A DNA stretch of 64,000 bases from Taibaiella sp041660405. GTDB lineage: Bacteria > Bacteroidota > Bacteroidia > Chitinophagales > Chitinophagaceae. The translations under genes and the position numbers were made by a program. Shown here piece by piece: positions 1-7,871 of this stretch; the first letter of the stretch is position 1, and every line of letters begins with the position of its first letter. The stretch is taken from contig JBAZWL010000002.1 in the NCBI GenBank assembly GCA_041660405.1, positions 186,001 to 250,000 of the forward strand, given 5' to 3'. The notes under the pieces were generated by a model. That model was not told the DNA's origin and ran no database searches. It worked only from the letters and a program-made list of their open reading frames with translations.

Positions 1-66
1 AGGATCATACTGGAATCATAAAAATCACACAAATCAAACAAATCATAGTAAATCAGAGTATATAAG

Positions 67-98
67 ACGCAGGATTTCTTTACCGGAGTTCTGCGTTT
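67..98 (+). terminator. possible terminator of an upstream gene
   Basis: ACGCAG at 67-72 pairs with CTGCGT at 91-96 and is followed by a short T run. The loop is long (18 nt), so this is weak. The preceding bases 10-60 are a degenerate run of AAATCA-like 8-9 bp units, a simple repeat often seen in intergenic DNA of this phylum. Confidence 0.35.
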
Positions 99-113
99 TG
101 AATATAGAAAAAC

Positions 114-917
114 ATGGTTCCAAAATCAGGCATATTAAAATATCAGGACAATGAAATTCATTGCCTGCGCATGGGTAGCGGTAGCAAATTGCTTATTGCT
201 TTTCACGGCTTTGGCAATGAGTCGCATTTGTTTATTCCATTGGCGGCAGCGCTAGCAGAGGAATACACCACAGTATCTATAGACTTGCCCGGCCATGGAC
301 AGACGCAGTGGAAGGATAAGTATTTTGGCAAGAAAGATCTGATGGCCATTATACAGGGTATTAAAAATGATTTTGGTGCAGATAAATTTTCGCTACTGGG
401 CTTTAGCCTGGGTGGCAGAGTATGCCTCAATGTGGTGGAACAACAACCCGACTGGATAGACAAACTGGTATTGCTGGCTCCTGATGGATTGGAAAAGAAT
501 TTCTGGTACAATGTAGCTACGCGCAATGTGCTGGGCAAAGCCATATTTAAACGAATGATGGCCCAACCGGAACAATGGCTAAGCCGCGTGGATTTTTTAC
601 GGAAATATAAGATCATTGATGAATCGAGGTTTAAATTTGCCAGGATAAACCTTACAGATGAAAACGTGCGGCATCAGCTGAATTATGTATGGCCGGTAAC
701 CAGCAGACTTGTGGTGAACACTACCCTGGTAAAATGGAACTTGAACAAACACAAGATTGAAACAGATCTGTTCATGGGAAAACATGACCGCATTTTTCCT
801 CCGGCACAGGGAGAGCGGTTTGTAAAAAACCTGAAAACAACTACATTGCACGTATTGGATACAGGGCACTATTTGCTTACCGAATCTGTACTACCGGAAA
901 TTATAAAGGTGATGTAG
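114..917 (+). CDS. alpha/beta hydrolase
   Basis: This is a 267-residue alpha/beta-hydrolase-fold protein with no signal peptide, so it is probably cytoplasmic. The nucleophile elbow GFSLGG lies near residue 97, an HGFG oxyanion-hole motif near residue 30, and the probable acid (GKHDRIF) and histidine (DTGHYLL) lie near residues 225 and 253, so the triad looks intact. The substrate cannot be read from sequence; esterases, lactonases and C-C hydrolases share this layout. The gene stops about 95 bases before a shikimate kinase gene in the same direction, with a large inverted repeat between them. Confidence 0.85.
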   Translation: MVPKSGILKYQDNEIHCLRMGSGSKLLIAFHGFGNESHLFIPLAAALAEEYTTVSIDLPGHGQTQWKDKYFGKKDLMAIIQGIKNDFGADKFSLLGFSLGGRVCLNVVEQQPDWIDKLVLLAPDGLEKNFWYNVATRNVLGKAIFKRMMAQPEQWLSRVDFLRKYKIIDESRFKFARINLTDENVRHQLNYVWPVTSRLVVNTTLVKWNLNKHKIETDLFMGKHDRIFPPAQGERFVKNLKTTTLHVLDTGHYLLTESVLPEIIKVM

Positions 918-928
918 GCAATTGGCAA

Positions 929-991
929 TTGGCAGTTGGCAGTTGGCAAAATGCATCTTAACGTTCAATATTGCCAACTGCCAACTGCCAA
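929..991. repeat. 21-bp perfect inverted repeat (TTGGCAG type)
   Basis: Bases 929-949, made of repeated TTGGCAG words, are perfectly complementary to 971-991, separated by a 21-nt loop. The element fills most of the gap between the hydrolase and shikimate kinase genes. The open frame running through it from a TTG at 922 simply translates the repeat and was not used as the kinase start. Confidence 0.85.
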
Positions 992-1011
992 CTTTAATAC
1001 TGACAACTAAC

Positions 1012-1539
1012 ATGAGAATCTTCTTAATTGGCATGCCCGGCAGCGGAAAGACTTACTGGATGGGGCAACTGGCCGAGCAGTTGCACTATCAGGGTGTGGA
1101 TATGGACCGTTTTATCGAGGAACAAACCGGCAGTACTATACCTGAGCTGTTTGCTATTAGTGAAGATCATTTCAGGGCGCAGGAGAAGTTTGCCTTGGAG
1201 GCTATTATGCATCAATACGAAGATAAGGTGGTGATTGCTACAGGTGGTGGGGCGCCCTGCTATAAAGATAATATGCAGGAAATGATGGCTGCAGGATGTG
1301 TTATTTACCTGGAAACAAAGATGGAATCTTTGCTGAGTAATGTACAAAAATCGGGTGTGCCACGACCTTTACTGGTTAATGGCGCCAGCCAGGAACTTGC
1401 GGAAAAACTGTCTACCCTATATAGGCTGCGAAAAGAAATATACGAGCAGGCACATATCAAAATCAATGCAGATAAGGCTACGCTTGCTACCTTTGCCGAC
1501 GCGATTACACAATATTTATCTGACCAAAATCCAACCTAG
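1012..1539 (+). CDS. aroK: shikimate kinase
   Basis: The gene encodes a 175-residue P-loop kinase that phosphorylates shikimate to shikimate 3-phosphate with ATP, a chorismate-pathway step in the cytoplasm. Visible motifs are the Walker A GMPGSGKT at residues 7-14, the shikimate-binding DMDRFIEE region near residues 32-39, the glycine-rich ATGGGAP motif near residue 80 and a VPRPLL lid segment. The length fits the family. The ATG at 1012 is chosen because the upstream in-frame extension is encoded by the inverted repeat. It ends 4 bases before the next gene, so the two are probably cotranscribed. Confidence 0.92.
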   Translation: MRIFLIGMPGSGKTYWMGQLAEQLHYQGVDMDRFIEEQTGSTIPELFAISEDHFRAQEKFALEAIMHQYEDKVVIATGGGAPCYKDNMQEMMAAGCVIYLETKMESLLSNVQKSGVPRPLLVNGASQELAEKLSTLYRLRKEIYEQAHIKINADKATLATFADAITQYLSDQNPT

Positions 1540-1543
1540 TATT

Positions 1544-1951
1544 ATGATGATGTACAGACCCGCTTTGACTGCTGCTTTAATATTTGCCCTTATTGGTGTG
1601 ATGATTGGCGCTATGGGAGCACATGCACTGCGCCCTTACCTTACACCGGATATGCAGGTATCGTTCGAGACTGCGGTGAAGTATCAGTTCTATCATAGTT
1701 TTGCCCTGGCCTTTGCCGGATTTTTGTACCTGGTGTTCCCTGGAGTGTGGGTGCGCAGGGCTACCTGGGCTTTTATTACAGGTATTATCTTGTTCTCGGG
1801 TTCTATTTATTTGTTGGTGTATTTGAAAACTACTGCTTCTTTAGGACTGTCAGGCCTGGGTATCCTTACCCCTATAGGCGGCATATTCTTTATACTGGGC
1901 TGGATCTTTTTGCTATTGGGTATTCATAGTAAAAAGAAGAAGAGCGCTTAA
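1544..1951 (+). CDS. DUF423 family membrane protein (YgdD-like)
   Basis: A 135-residue integral membrane protein with about four hydrophobic helices. The first helix carries the GAMGAHAL sequence and is followed by a YQFYHSFAL segment, both characteristic of the DUF423/YgdD family of small inner-membrane proteins, whose function is not established. The start is the first of three consecutive ATG codons at 1544; any of them could be used. It follows the shikimate kinase gene by 4 bases and is followed by a clear terminator, so it probably ends a short transcription unit. Confidence 0.85.
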   Translation: MMMYRPALTAALIFALIGVMIGAMGAHALRPYLTPDMQVSFETAVKYQFYHSFALAFAGFLYLVFPGVWVRRATWAFITGIILFSGSIYLLVYLKTTASLGLSGLGILTPIGGIFFILGWIFLLLGIHSKKKKSA

Positions 1952-1974
1952 ACTCCTAATTATATTTATCGTTG

Positions 1975-2008
1975 ACCGCCTGCTGTATTGGTATAGCAGG
2001 CGGTTTTG
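1975..2008 (+). terminator. rho-independent terminator
   Basis: A 10-bp perfect stem, ACCGCCTGCT (1975-1984) with AGCAGGCGGT (1995-2004), is followed by a T-rich tail. It lies 24 bases after the DUF423 gene. Confidence 0.85.
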
Positions 2009-2072
2009 TTTTGAAACACCTCCTACAAATCAACCCCATTGTCATTCAGGTTTATCCCGAAAGCTTTCAGGA

Positions 2073-2093
2073 AGATCTGCGCAGCAATCGAAG
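2073..2093. repeat. dispersed intergenic repeat, copy 1
   Basis: Bases 2073-2093 (core GATCTGCGCAGCAATCGAAG) are identical to 9769-9789. Both copies sit in non-coding DNA a short distance after a TGTCATnCAG word, so the shared element is probably longer and degenerate. It resembles the short junk repeats scattered through many bacterial genomes. Confidence 0.7.
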
Positions 2094-2166
2094 AATCTAA
2101 AAGCAGGCAACCACTTCATTGTATTAAAACCGCAGACGCAACGTCATGCCGGTATGATCTGCCATC

Positions 2167-2226
2167 TTAAGGGGGGGACGATTGTGGGGGTTGCAAAGTC
2201 TAAAAGAAATGTTAACCTTTGTGAAA
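2167..2226. repeat. 60-bp direct repeat, copy 1 (promoter-bearing)
   Basis: This segment recurs at 3621-3678 with only two differences, each one base fewer in a G run (7 versus 6 and 5 versus 4 Gs). It contains a complete promoter and lies just before the exported-protein gene at 2244. Confidence 0.95.
2191..2221 (+). promoter_or_regulatory. Bacteroidota-type promoter, copy 1
   Basis: TTG at 2191-2193 and TAACCTTTG at 2213-2221 are separated by exactly 19 bases, matching the Bacteroidota housekeeping consensus (TTG near -33, TAnnTTTG near -7). The predicted transcript starts about 20 bases before the ATG at 2244. A run of five Gs abuts the -33 box. Confidence 0.8.
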
Positions 2227-2243
2227 CCCAAACCCAATCTATT

Positions 2244-3599
2244 ATGAAAGCCATTACCTTCTTATTACTCGTAAGTGTCTTTTCTTTTTCGGCCGGAGCG
2301 CAGACTGATTCCGCAACAACGGCAAACACCGACACGGCTACGCAGGCCATCGACACGGTACCAGAATCTGGTACTGGTACTCAAAGTCAAATCCGGGAGG
2401 ATTCTGTTGTGGCAAATACAATACGCAACACGTTGATTATAGCGCCACATACATTGGATACTGTATTTTATGGCCTGATCTCTATGACTAATGCTGCCAA
2501 AACCGGCACTGTTCCCGTTTTCAGAGCACTACCTAAGGAAGAGCAAACGAATAAAAAGAAAGAAGAGTCGGTAAATATTACCGTATACGGAATAGAGGTG
2601 GTCATAGAGGAATGGCATATTACCCGCTGTCTTGTACGAACCAGTATGGGAACATTCCAAAGCAGATTTCCTATTTCCTTACTGTTTTACAACCAAGGAA
2701 GATATAAAAAATCGGCGCCAAGAAGGAATGACCTTTTATTCTATAGAGATGACAAGAATCGGATTTTTAAATTGAGATTAGGCAGCGTACTAAACTTTGA
2801 CCCTTCGGCGCTTAACCGGGTTTCTATGGAGACCTATTCCCTTAAATTAGATAAAGATACTCAATTTGCCAAACCGCTGATAGCAGTACCTACGGCAGAT
2901 AATATCATTAATTTCTCCGTATTTACAGATGTGGTAGGCTTGTTTGGCGAGGCCAATGGCCTGGTACAGTTTGAGGCTGATGCCTATATACCGCTTAATC
3001 ATGGAAATATTCAAAACCGTAACTGGTTTGTTTTGCGGGGCATAAGACCATATTTCGACCTGATCCGTATGGATAAGGAGTTTCAGACGATTGATGTGCG
3101 GGATGATATTAGTGATGGAATGCTGGCAGATACTACTTTCCCGAAAATGTTCAGGCAGGCATACCTGCGTGGTGGTTTTGACCTGAATGTGATGACTTCT
3201 ACCACCGGTACCAATGTTTTTAATGCTTTTATAGGTACGGAGTTCAGGCAATCGAGATTGCTGATCAGGGATAATGATAAACAATCGGCCAATATGATCA
3301 GTGCTTATACAGGGGTTAATTTTGCCACCCGTGCATTTGACAATTTCAGGATCAGTGGTGATTCCCGCTTATACTTCCTAAGCCGCCTGATACAAACCCA
3401 CGATTACCGGAAGGAAGGGATGGTGTGGCTAATATCAAGTGTGACGCTATCTTATCATCCGCCATTCCGCCCGCAATCGAAAATCTTTTTGCGGTTGAAC
3501 TATAATTTCTATGCGACAACAAGTGGTAATGATTTTGTACAACTGCAAATGGGTTACAAAACGCCACTGAGCAGCAAGGTTAAAACTAATGTGCAGTAA
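2244..3599 (+). CDS. exported protein of unknown function, possible outer-membrane barrel
   Basis: I do not recognise the family. The ATG at 2244 starts a clear signal peptide (a hydrophobic stretch ending SAGAQ), giving 451 residues; the longer upstream frame only translates the promoter repeat. After the signal comes a Thr/Asp/Gln-rich low-complexity linker (to about residue 60). The remainder is rich in alternating aromatic and polar residues and ends with strand-like blocks such as SVTLSYHPPF and LRLNYNFYA, which would fit a beta-barrel or beta-rich envelope protein. That is inference only. The gene is bracketed by the two copies of the 58-60 bp promoter repeat. Confidence 0.7.
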   Translation: MKAITFLLLVSVFSFSAGAQTDSATTANTDTATQAIDTVPESGTGTQSQIREDSVVANTIRNTLIIAPHTLDTVFYGLISMTNAAKTGTVPVFRALPKEEQTNKKKEESVNITVYGIEVVIEEWHITRCLVRTSMGTFQSRFPISLLFYNQGRYKKSAPRRNDLLFYRDDKNRIFKLRLGSVLNFDPSALNRVSMETYSLKLDKDTQFAKPLIAVPTADNIINFSVFTDVVGLFGEANGLVQFEADAYIPLNHGNIQNRNWFVLRGIRPYFDLIRMDKEFQTIDVRDDISDGMLADTTFPKMFRQAYLRGGFDLNVMTSTTGTNVFNAFIGTEFRQSRLLIRDNDKQSANMISAYTGVNFATRAFDNFRISGDSRLYFLSRLIQTHDYRKEGMVWLISSVTLSYHPPFRPQSKIFLRLNYNFYATTSGNDFVQLQMGYKTPLSSKVKTNVQ

Positions 3600-3620
3600 T
3601 AAAGACAGGGCCAGATAATG

Positions 3621-3678
3621 TTAAGGGGGGACGATTGTGGGGTTGCAAAGTCTAAAAGAAATGTTAACCTTTGTGAAA
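3621..3678. repeat. 58-bp direct repeat, copy 2 (promoter-bearing)
   Basis: Second copy of the 2167-2226 segment, starting about 20 bases after the exported-protein stop codon. Weak resemblance continues past it: both copies are followed by a CCCAAAC word and then an ATGAAA start codon 18-23 bases downstream. Confidence 0.95.
3643..3673 (+). promoter_or_regulatory. Bacteroidota-type promoter, copy 2
   Basis: TTG at 3643-3645, a 19-base spacer and TAACCTTTG at 3665-3673 duplicate the promoter at 2191. It points into the P-loop remnant and, 290 bases further on, the reverse transcriptase gene. No other good promoter was seen before that gene, so this may be what drives it. Confidence 0.75.
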
Positions 3679-3700
3679 TAGACCCCAAACATTCGAAAAA

Positions 3701-3876
3701 ATGAAAATAATTGCCTTAAGAGGGCCACATAGCTGTGGCAAGACTGCAACATTGACACTTACTTATGAAGAGTTAAGAGGAACGGGGCGACATCTACTAA
3801 TAAACAGCAGATTGTTGATGCAACGAAAGATAAACCTAGTGCATCCAAACTAAATAAAAAGTCCAAAGGCAAGTAA
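3701..3876 (+). pseudogene. remnant of a small P-loop NTPase gene
   Basis: An ATG at 3701 opens a 50-codon frame beginning MKIIALRGPHSCGKT, with a Walker A motif (GPHSCGKT) at residues 8-15, and stopping at 3853. A second frame, open from 3769, continues past that stop and ends at 3874-3876 with a lysine-rich tail (ending KKSKGK) that looks like a natural C-terminus. The simplest reading is an ATPase gene reduced by an internal deletion and frameshift to its first and last parts. A functional 50-residue peptide cannot be excluded. It lies directly under promoter copy 2 and 83 bases before the reverse transcriptase gene. Confidence 0.55.
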
Positions 3877-3959
3877 GTAATGAGTATAGACGTGTGTCTT
3901 ACGAGTTAAGTTCAAAATAAATTCCGCAATAACATACAATAAAAACCTCCAAAAATGTC

Positions 3960-6900
3960 ATGAACTATTTTTCCACAGATGATCTAGAGGAAGCCTATAT
4001 TAAACTACGCTCCTATATCTACCATGATAATACGGACTTATATCTTCGGAGACAGTTAGTTGAGTTTGAGACTGGTATTACTAAAGACAGATTCTTAGAT
4101 TCTTTCACTAAAGTGAAATATAAGAAAGTCAAAAATAAACGCATAATTACAGTCCAAGATAAACTAGAGTATATTGCGGAAGAACTTAATTCATATCACA
4201 CTCGACCTGACTTTTGGGATGAATTAATCGAGCAAGTCACTATTAATTATTATCCGAAAAAGTTAGCAAGTGAAGCCCCAGAGCAAAATTTCATAACTAA
4301 TAAAAAATCTCAAGATGCTTATTACGTTGAGAAATTGACTCCATTTATTAATGCTCCTATCGAGTTACATATAATCAGCGTTTTGTGGATTATACGTCAT
4401 GGGGTAAAGCTCGATGCGCAATTAGGGGATGAATGTTTAGGCAACCGACTTATCCTCAATAAAGAAAAAAGCCAATTAGTAAAAGGTTCAGGCTTATTTA
4501 GACCCTACTTTAATCAATATCAACACTGGCGCGACAAAGCACTTGATAATGCTAAGCAACTTTTGAATGATGGTCGGGATGTCGCGTTTATAAGTCTAGA
4601 TATTAAGGAGTATTTCAACTCAGTACACTTACCAAAAACAGAATTGTACAACTCCGACGAAAGTTCGCATCCTGCTTTAGAAGGCTATCATAACCTGCAA
4701 AGAGTTTTCCTAGCCTTACATGACTATTATACAGAATTACTCTTATCAAAACAAAAAAGTTCATCTTCAAGAACAATACCCAAATCTCTTAAAAGAGACC
4801 ATGTGATTTTACCCATTGGACTTGTTTCTTCATACATACTAGCCAATTACTATTTAAAACAATTTGATGTCAATATAAATAGACATATCAAGCCTGCTTA
4901 TTATGGAAGGTATGTTGATGATCTATTATTTGTTGTTGCTGACCCAGTACATCCAGATGATTTGGAAAGTGACGAGTTTACGCCATCAGATAAAATAAGT
5001 GAAAACCATACACGTTTAGAGAAATTTATTGTAGAAAATTTCTCACCAATACTTGCGGTAGATACTATAAAGGCTACTAACAGCAAAATTTCATCTGAAG
5101 ATAAAATCATTCAAATAAAGGGAGAAAAATACAAATCACTTCATTGTCAAAGTGAAAAATCTTTAGTATACTTATTTGATGCCGAAGAGTCTCACCTCGT
5201 TATCGACAAACTCAAGGAAGAATTACAAGAACGAACCAGCGAGTTCAGAGACTTCCCAGACGAAGAAGAAAGTAAGGGCACCTTTACTGACGCCGCCTAT
5301 CATCTTCAGTACGAAGATTCAAAAGAAAAAGTCCGAACATTAAAGGATTACAAAGAAGATCGATTTGGACTTACACTTTTTCTAGCGAACAAAATATTTA
5401 GTTCTTTGCGGCAAGAGGAACAGCTATCCGATGAGGCTTGTGACAGTATCTTAAAGTTTTTCAAGAATAGGACTGCAATAGAGTTCTATCGTTTGTGGGA
5501 AAAGATATTCACTCTATTCCTGGTGAATAATAAATCTTGGCATTATGTTGCATTCTACCTTCAATGTGTAAAAGAAATCCAAGAATTAAAAACAAATCCA
5601 AACCTCAAATCCCGCTTAAAAGATTTAAAAAAAGCTTTGTCTGACTATTTGGATGTTGCTAATGAAATTACCTTTTCCCTTAATTTATCATTTTACGATA
5701 AGGCATTCCGTGCAGCACGAGAATTTGACTTTAAAACAGAGGAATGGAAAGCCGACATATTCTTTTCAATACATGATTATGAGCCCACAAAAGCCAATGT
5801 TTATTGGCATAAGCGATTCCGTAGAGCAAATATGATTAGGCATCACTATATCATTCACCCTTTGCTTAATTATACTAAAGCAGCTAAAAAAGCTAGTATA
5901 AAAAACCTAGTAAATCCGCATATTGACTTTACCCAATTCGAGTTAGACGAGCAGCTTTTGATAAATTCACCTCGCCGGCTAAAATTTTGGGAATGCAATA
6001 TGGCACAAATCTTTGTGCAATTAGGACAGGAATCACTTAAAAAGAATGAAGAAAAGCCTACGGAAATCTTCACACTCAATAAGACAATTAAGGAAGAAAC
6101 CATAAATGAAAAAACGGATGAAGAGGATTTTTTTCAAACGCAATGTCTTTTGGAAGACACCTACTTGCTATTTCAAAAAGTCAATCATATTCATATTCCA
6201 CGCTATGAATTCGACAAAGGAGGGTCCGCCAGCAGAGAAAATATTTTTACAATAGACTCTATTATAAAATCTAACAGTCCAGAAGTCTGGCTGAATGAAA
6301 TACGCGTCAAAAGCGAAATTAAACAGGATCGGTTTCAGATTGCATTTGCAAATACAATTGTCCAAGAAGACAATATTCTCAGTAGCATTAGAGGGAAAGC
6401 GAATATCCGTAACGAGCGAATACGCAGACTAGGAAATGTTATACGAGCGGCGCGCAAGGAAAATGCAGACATACTTCTTTTCCCCGAATTTTTCATTCCA
6501 ATTGACTTATTGTCTAGTATTGTGGATTATGCCCGAAAGAATGAAAAAATGGTTGTGACAGGACTCGAACACATTATGATGGATGATTACGCATTTAACT
6601 TTATACTTACAATTCTTCCTTTGACAATTGGCGGTGTAAAAGATGCGATTGTCGTTCCTCGTCTGAAAAATCATTATGCACATATCGAACAACACACTAT
6701 AGAAGGGAATCATAAAAAGGTGCCAAGACCATTAATATATCGCTACGATTTATTTACATGGAAAAATCTCTACTTCAGCCCATACTACTGTTTTGAATTA
6801 GCTAATATTCATCATAGAGGGCTATGGAAAAATAAAGTTGATTTGGTTATTGGTGTTGAATGGAATAAAGATACCCCTTACTATTCAAATATAGTGGAGG

Positions 6901-7190
6901 CAACCTCACGTGACCTACATTGCTTTTTCGCTCAAGTAAACACCAGCCAGTATGGAGACTCAAGATTGACAAAACCTGTTGAGAGTGCTTTAAAAGATGT
7001 TTTAAGATTAAAGGGGGGAGATAATGACGCTCTACTAGTAGCCACTTTGGGAACCCAAGCACTTAGGGAATTTCAAAGGCAGACCTACTCTTTGACTCAT
7101 ATTAAGAAAGAATTCAAACCTTTGCCACCTGATTTTGATTTACAGTTAGTTTTAAAGAGAATTAATAATGAGTCAGTACTTAGAGAGTAA
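3960..7190 (+). CDS. reverse transcriptase-nitrilase fusion, DRT1/UG1-like defence protein
   Basis: This 1076-residue protein joins an N-terminal reverse transcriptase to a C-terminal nitrilase (carbon-nitrogen hydrolase) domain. RT motif A is SLDIKEYF with Asp214, motif B is LPIGLVSS at 284-291, and motif C is YVDD at 318-321, so the polymerase centre appears intact. A helical linker spans roughly 460-780. The nitrilase domain (about 790-1050) keeps the usual Glu-Lys-Cys triad: LLFPEFF with Glu843, RLKNH with Lys903 and YYCFE with Cys944. This architecture and size match the defence-associated reverse transcriptases called DRT type 1 (unknown group UG1), which act against phages as a single gene; UG5 is the alternative group. 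The ATG at 3960 follows an in-frame-unrelated ATG-TGA at 3955. The gene stands alone within decayed DNA, which suggests lateral acquisition. Confidence 0.9.
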   Translation: MNYFSTDDLEEAYIKLRSYIYHDNTDLYLRRQLVEFETGITKDRFLDSFTKVKYKKVKNKRIITVQDKLEYIAEELNSYHTRPDFWDELIEQVTINYYPKKLASEAPEQNFITNKKSQDAYYVEKLTPFINAPIELHIISVLWIIRHGVKLDAQLGDECLGNRLILNKEKSQLVKGSGLFRPYFNQYQHWRDKALDNAKQLLNDGRDVAFISLDIKEYFNSVHLPKTELYNSDESSHPALEGYHNLQRVFLALHDYYTELLLSKQKSSSSRTIPKSLKRDHVILPIGLVSSYILANYYLKQFDVNINRHIKPAYYGRYVDDLLFVVADPVHPDDLESDEFTPSDKISENHTRLEKFIVENFSPILAVDTIKATNSKISSEDKIIQIKGEKYKSLHCQSEKSLVYLFDAEESHLVIDKLKEELQERTSEFRDFPDEEESKGTFTDAAYHLQYEDSKEKVRTLKDYKEDRFGLTLFLANKIFSSLRQEEQLSDEACDSILKFFKNRTAIEFYRLWEKIFTLFLVNNKSWHYVAFYLQCVKEIQELKTNPNLKSRLKDLKKALSDYLDVANEITFSLNLSFYDKAFRAAREFDFKTEEWKADIFFSIHDYEPTKANVYWHKRFRRANMIRHHYIIHPLLNYTKAAKKASIKNLVNPHIDFTQFELDEQLLINSPRRLKFWECNMAQIFVQLGQESLKKNEEKPTEIFTLNKTIKEETINEKTDEEDFFQTQCLLEDTYLLFQKVNHIHIPRYEFDKGGSASRENIFTIDSIIKSNSPEVWLNEIRVKSEIKQDRFQIAFANTIVQEDNILSSIRGKANIRNERIRRLGNVIRAARKENADILLFPEFFIPIDLLSSIVDYARKNEKMVVTGLEHIMMDDYAFNFILTILPLTIGGVKDAIVVPRLKNHYAHIEQHTIEGNHKKVPRPLIYRYDLFTWKNLYFSPYYCFELANIHHRGLWKNKVDLVIGVEWNKDTPYYSNIVEATSRDLHCFFAQVNTSQYGDSRLTKPVESALKDVLRLKGGDNDALLVATLGTQALREFQRQTYSLTHIKKEFKPLPPDFDLQLVLKRINNESVLRE

Positions 7191-7218
7191 AGTAATAAGG
7201 AAGATATTGCTACTTTAA

Positions 7219-7256
7219 TAAAAACTACCGCAGCTCATGCTGCGATAGTTTTTATT
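7219..7256. terminator. terminator after the RT-nitrilase gene
   Basis: An imperfect stem of about 14 bp (AAAACTACCGCAGC with GCTGCGATAGTTTT) has A- and T-rich flanks, so it could work in both directions. It is the first of three hairpins at 7219, 7511 and 7872 that share a TACCGCAG/CTGCG-type stem. Confidence 0.8.
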
Positions 7257-7448
7257 TTATCTTTTTTCTAAAGATTCCTTTTGCTAACTCATCTTTCAAA
7301 AAAACCGCAACAGCCACCAAAATAGCTAGCATCAAAATCCTACCAATGAATAACCCAAGTTAAAAGCTTTACTTAAAAGAAGAAAAACACAAAAAAAGGC
7401 TATCGCAAAAACCAGATACACTAATACTTTTTTCAAAGAAGTTTTCAT
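7252..7448 (-). pseudogene. small two-helix membrane protein gene, frameshifted
   Basis: On the minus strand an ATG at 7448 opens MKTSLKKVLVYLVFAIAFF and runs 38 codons through one hydrophobic segment to a TGA at 7332-7334. A shifted frame then reads on through a second hydrophobic segment (ILMLAILVAVAVFL) and a basic tail to a stop at 7252. Joined by one restored base the two parts give a 65-residue protein with two membrane helices. The family is unknown. Its stop lies inside the hairpin at 7219-7256, which it shares with the convergent RT-nitrilase gene. Confidence 0.6.
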
Positions 7449-7510
7449 AGTTATTTAGAGATTTCTTCTATCTTATTTTTAATCAATCCTACCCTTTTAA
7501 TAACAGAATA

Positions 7511-7539
7511 AATACCGCAGTTTTTCACACTGCGGTATC
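7511..7539 (-). terminator. hairpin of the TACCGCAG family, copy 2
   Basis: TACCGCAG (7513-7520) pairs with CTGCGGTA (7530-7537). It lies just past the minus-strand end of the thioredoxin-like fragment and probably terminated it. Confidence 0.65.
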
Positions 7540-7552
7540 TACCCAAAGCAAT

Positions 7553-7869
7553 TTAAGGGTTCAGGGTCTCGGCTAAAAAATCCTGCGCCAGCTCAATACT
7601 TCCTCTGAAAACAATTTCATCATTCTTCAACACAATCACCATTGGTACACCATCAATATCGAATACTCGCCCGGCACTTGAGTCGGCAAATACAGTTTTG
7701 AATGTATATTTTTTATTAAGCTGGCGGGTGCGTTCAAACTTTATGCTGTCGTCCTTTTCAGGTAAGTTTACAGCTTCAAAAAGTACTTCGTTGTTGTGTT
7801 TTGCCTGTTCATATACCAGGCAGAGAAGGCTATGCTAAGCAGTAATATAGTTATGCCCGCAATCAACAT
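7553..7869 (-). pseudogene. thioredoxin-like (TlpA-type) gene remnant
   Basis: On the minus strand an ATG at 7869 begins a hydrophobic leader (MLIAGITILLLSIAFSAW) that soon hits a stop. A different frame, open from about 7840 and ending at the TAA at 7553-7555, encodes LVYEQAKHNNEVLFEAVNLP and then a stretch containing FDIDGVPMVIVLKN, whose cis-proline-like VPM and following strand match the C-terminal half of thioredoxin-fold proteins. The CxxC active-site region is missing. I read this as a membrane-anchored thioredoxin-like gene that lost its middle by deletion or frameshift. Confidence 0.6.
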
Positions 7870-7871
7870 AA

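Noticed and set aside
922..1011. N-terminal extension of shikimate kinase from a TTG
   Set aside because: It is encoded by the TTGGCAG inverted repeat; the conserved family start is at 1012.
1340..1543. Long N-terminal extension of the DUF423 protein overlapping shikimate kinase
   Set aside because: The extension is an out-of-frame read of the kinase gene; DUF423 proteins start near 1544.
3854..3959. A retron-like or DRT2/DRT9-like non-coding RNA just before the RT gene
   Set aside because: I found no stable multi-stem fold or repeat in this short gap, and DRT1-type systems are not known to need one.
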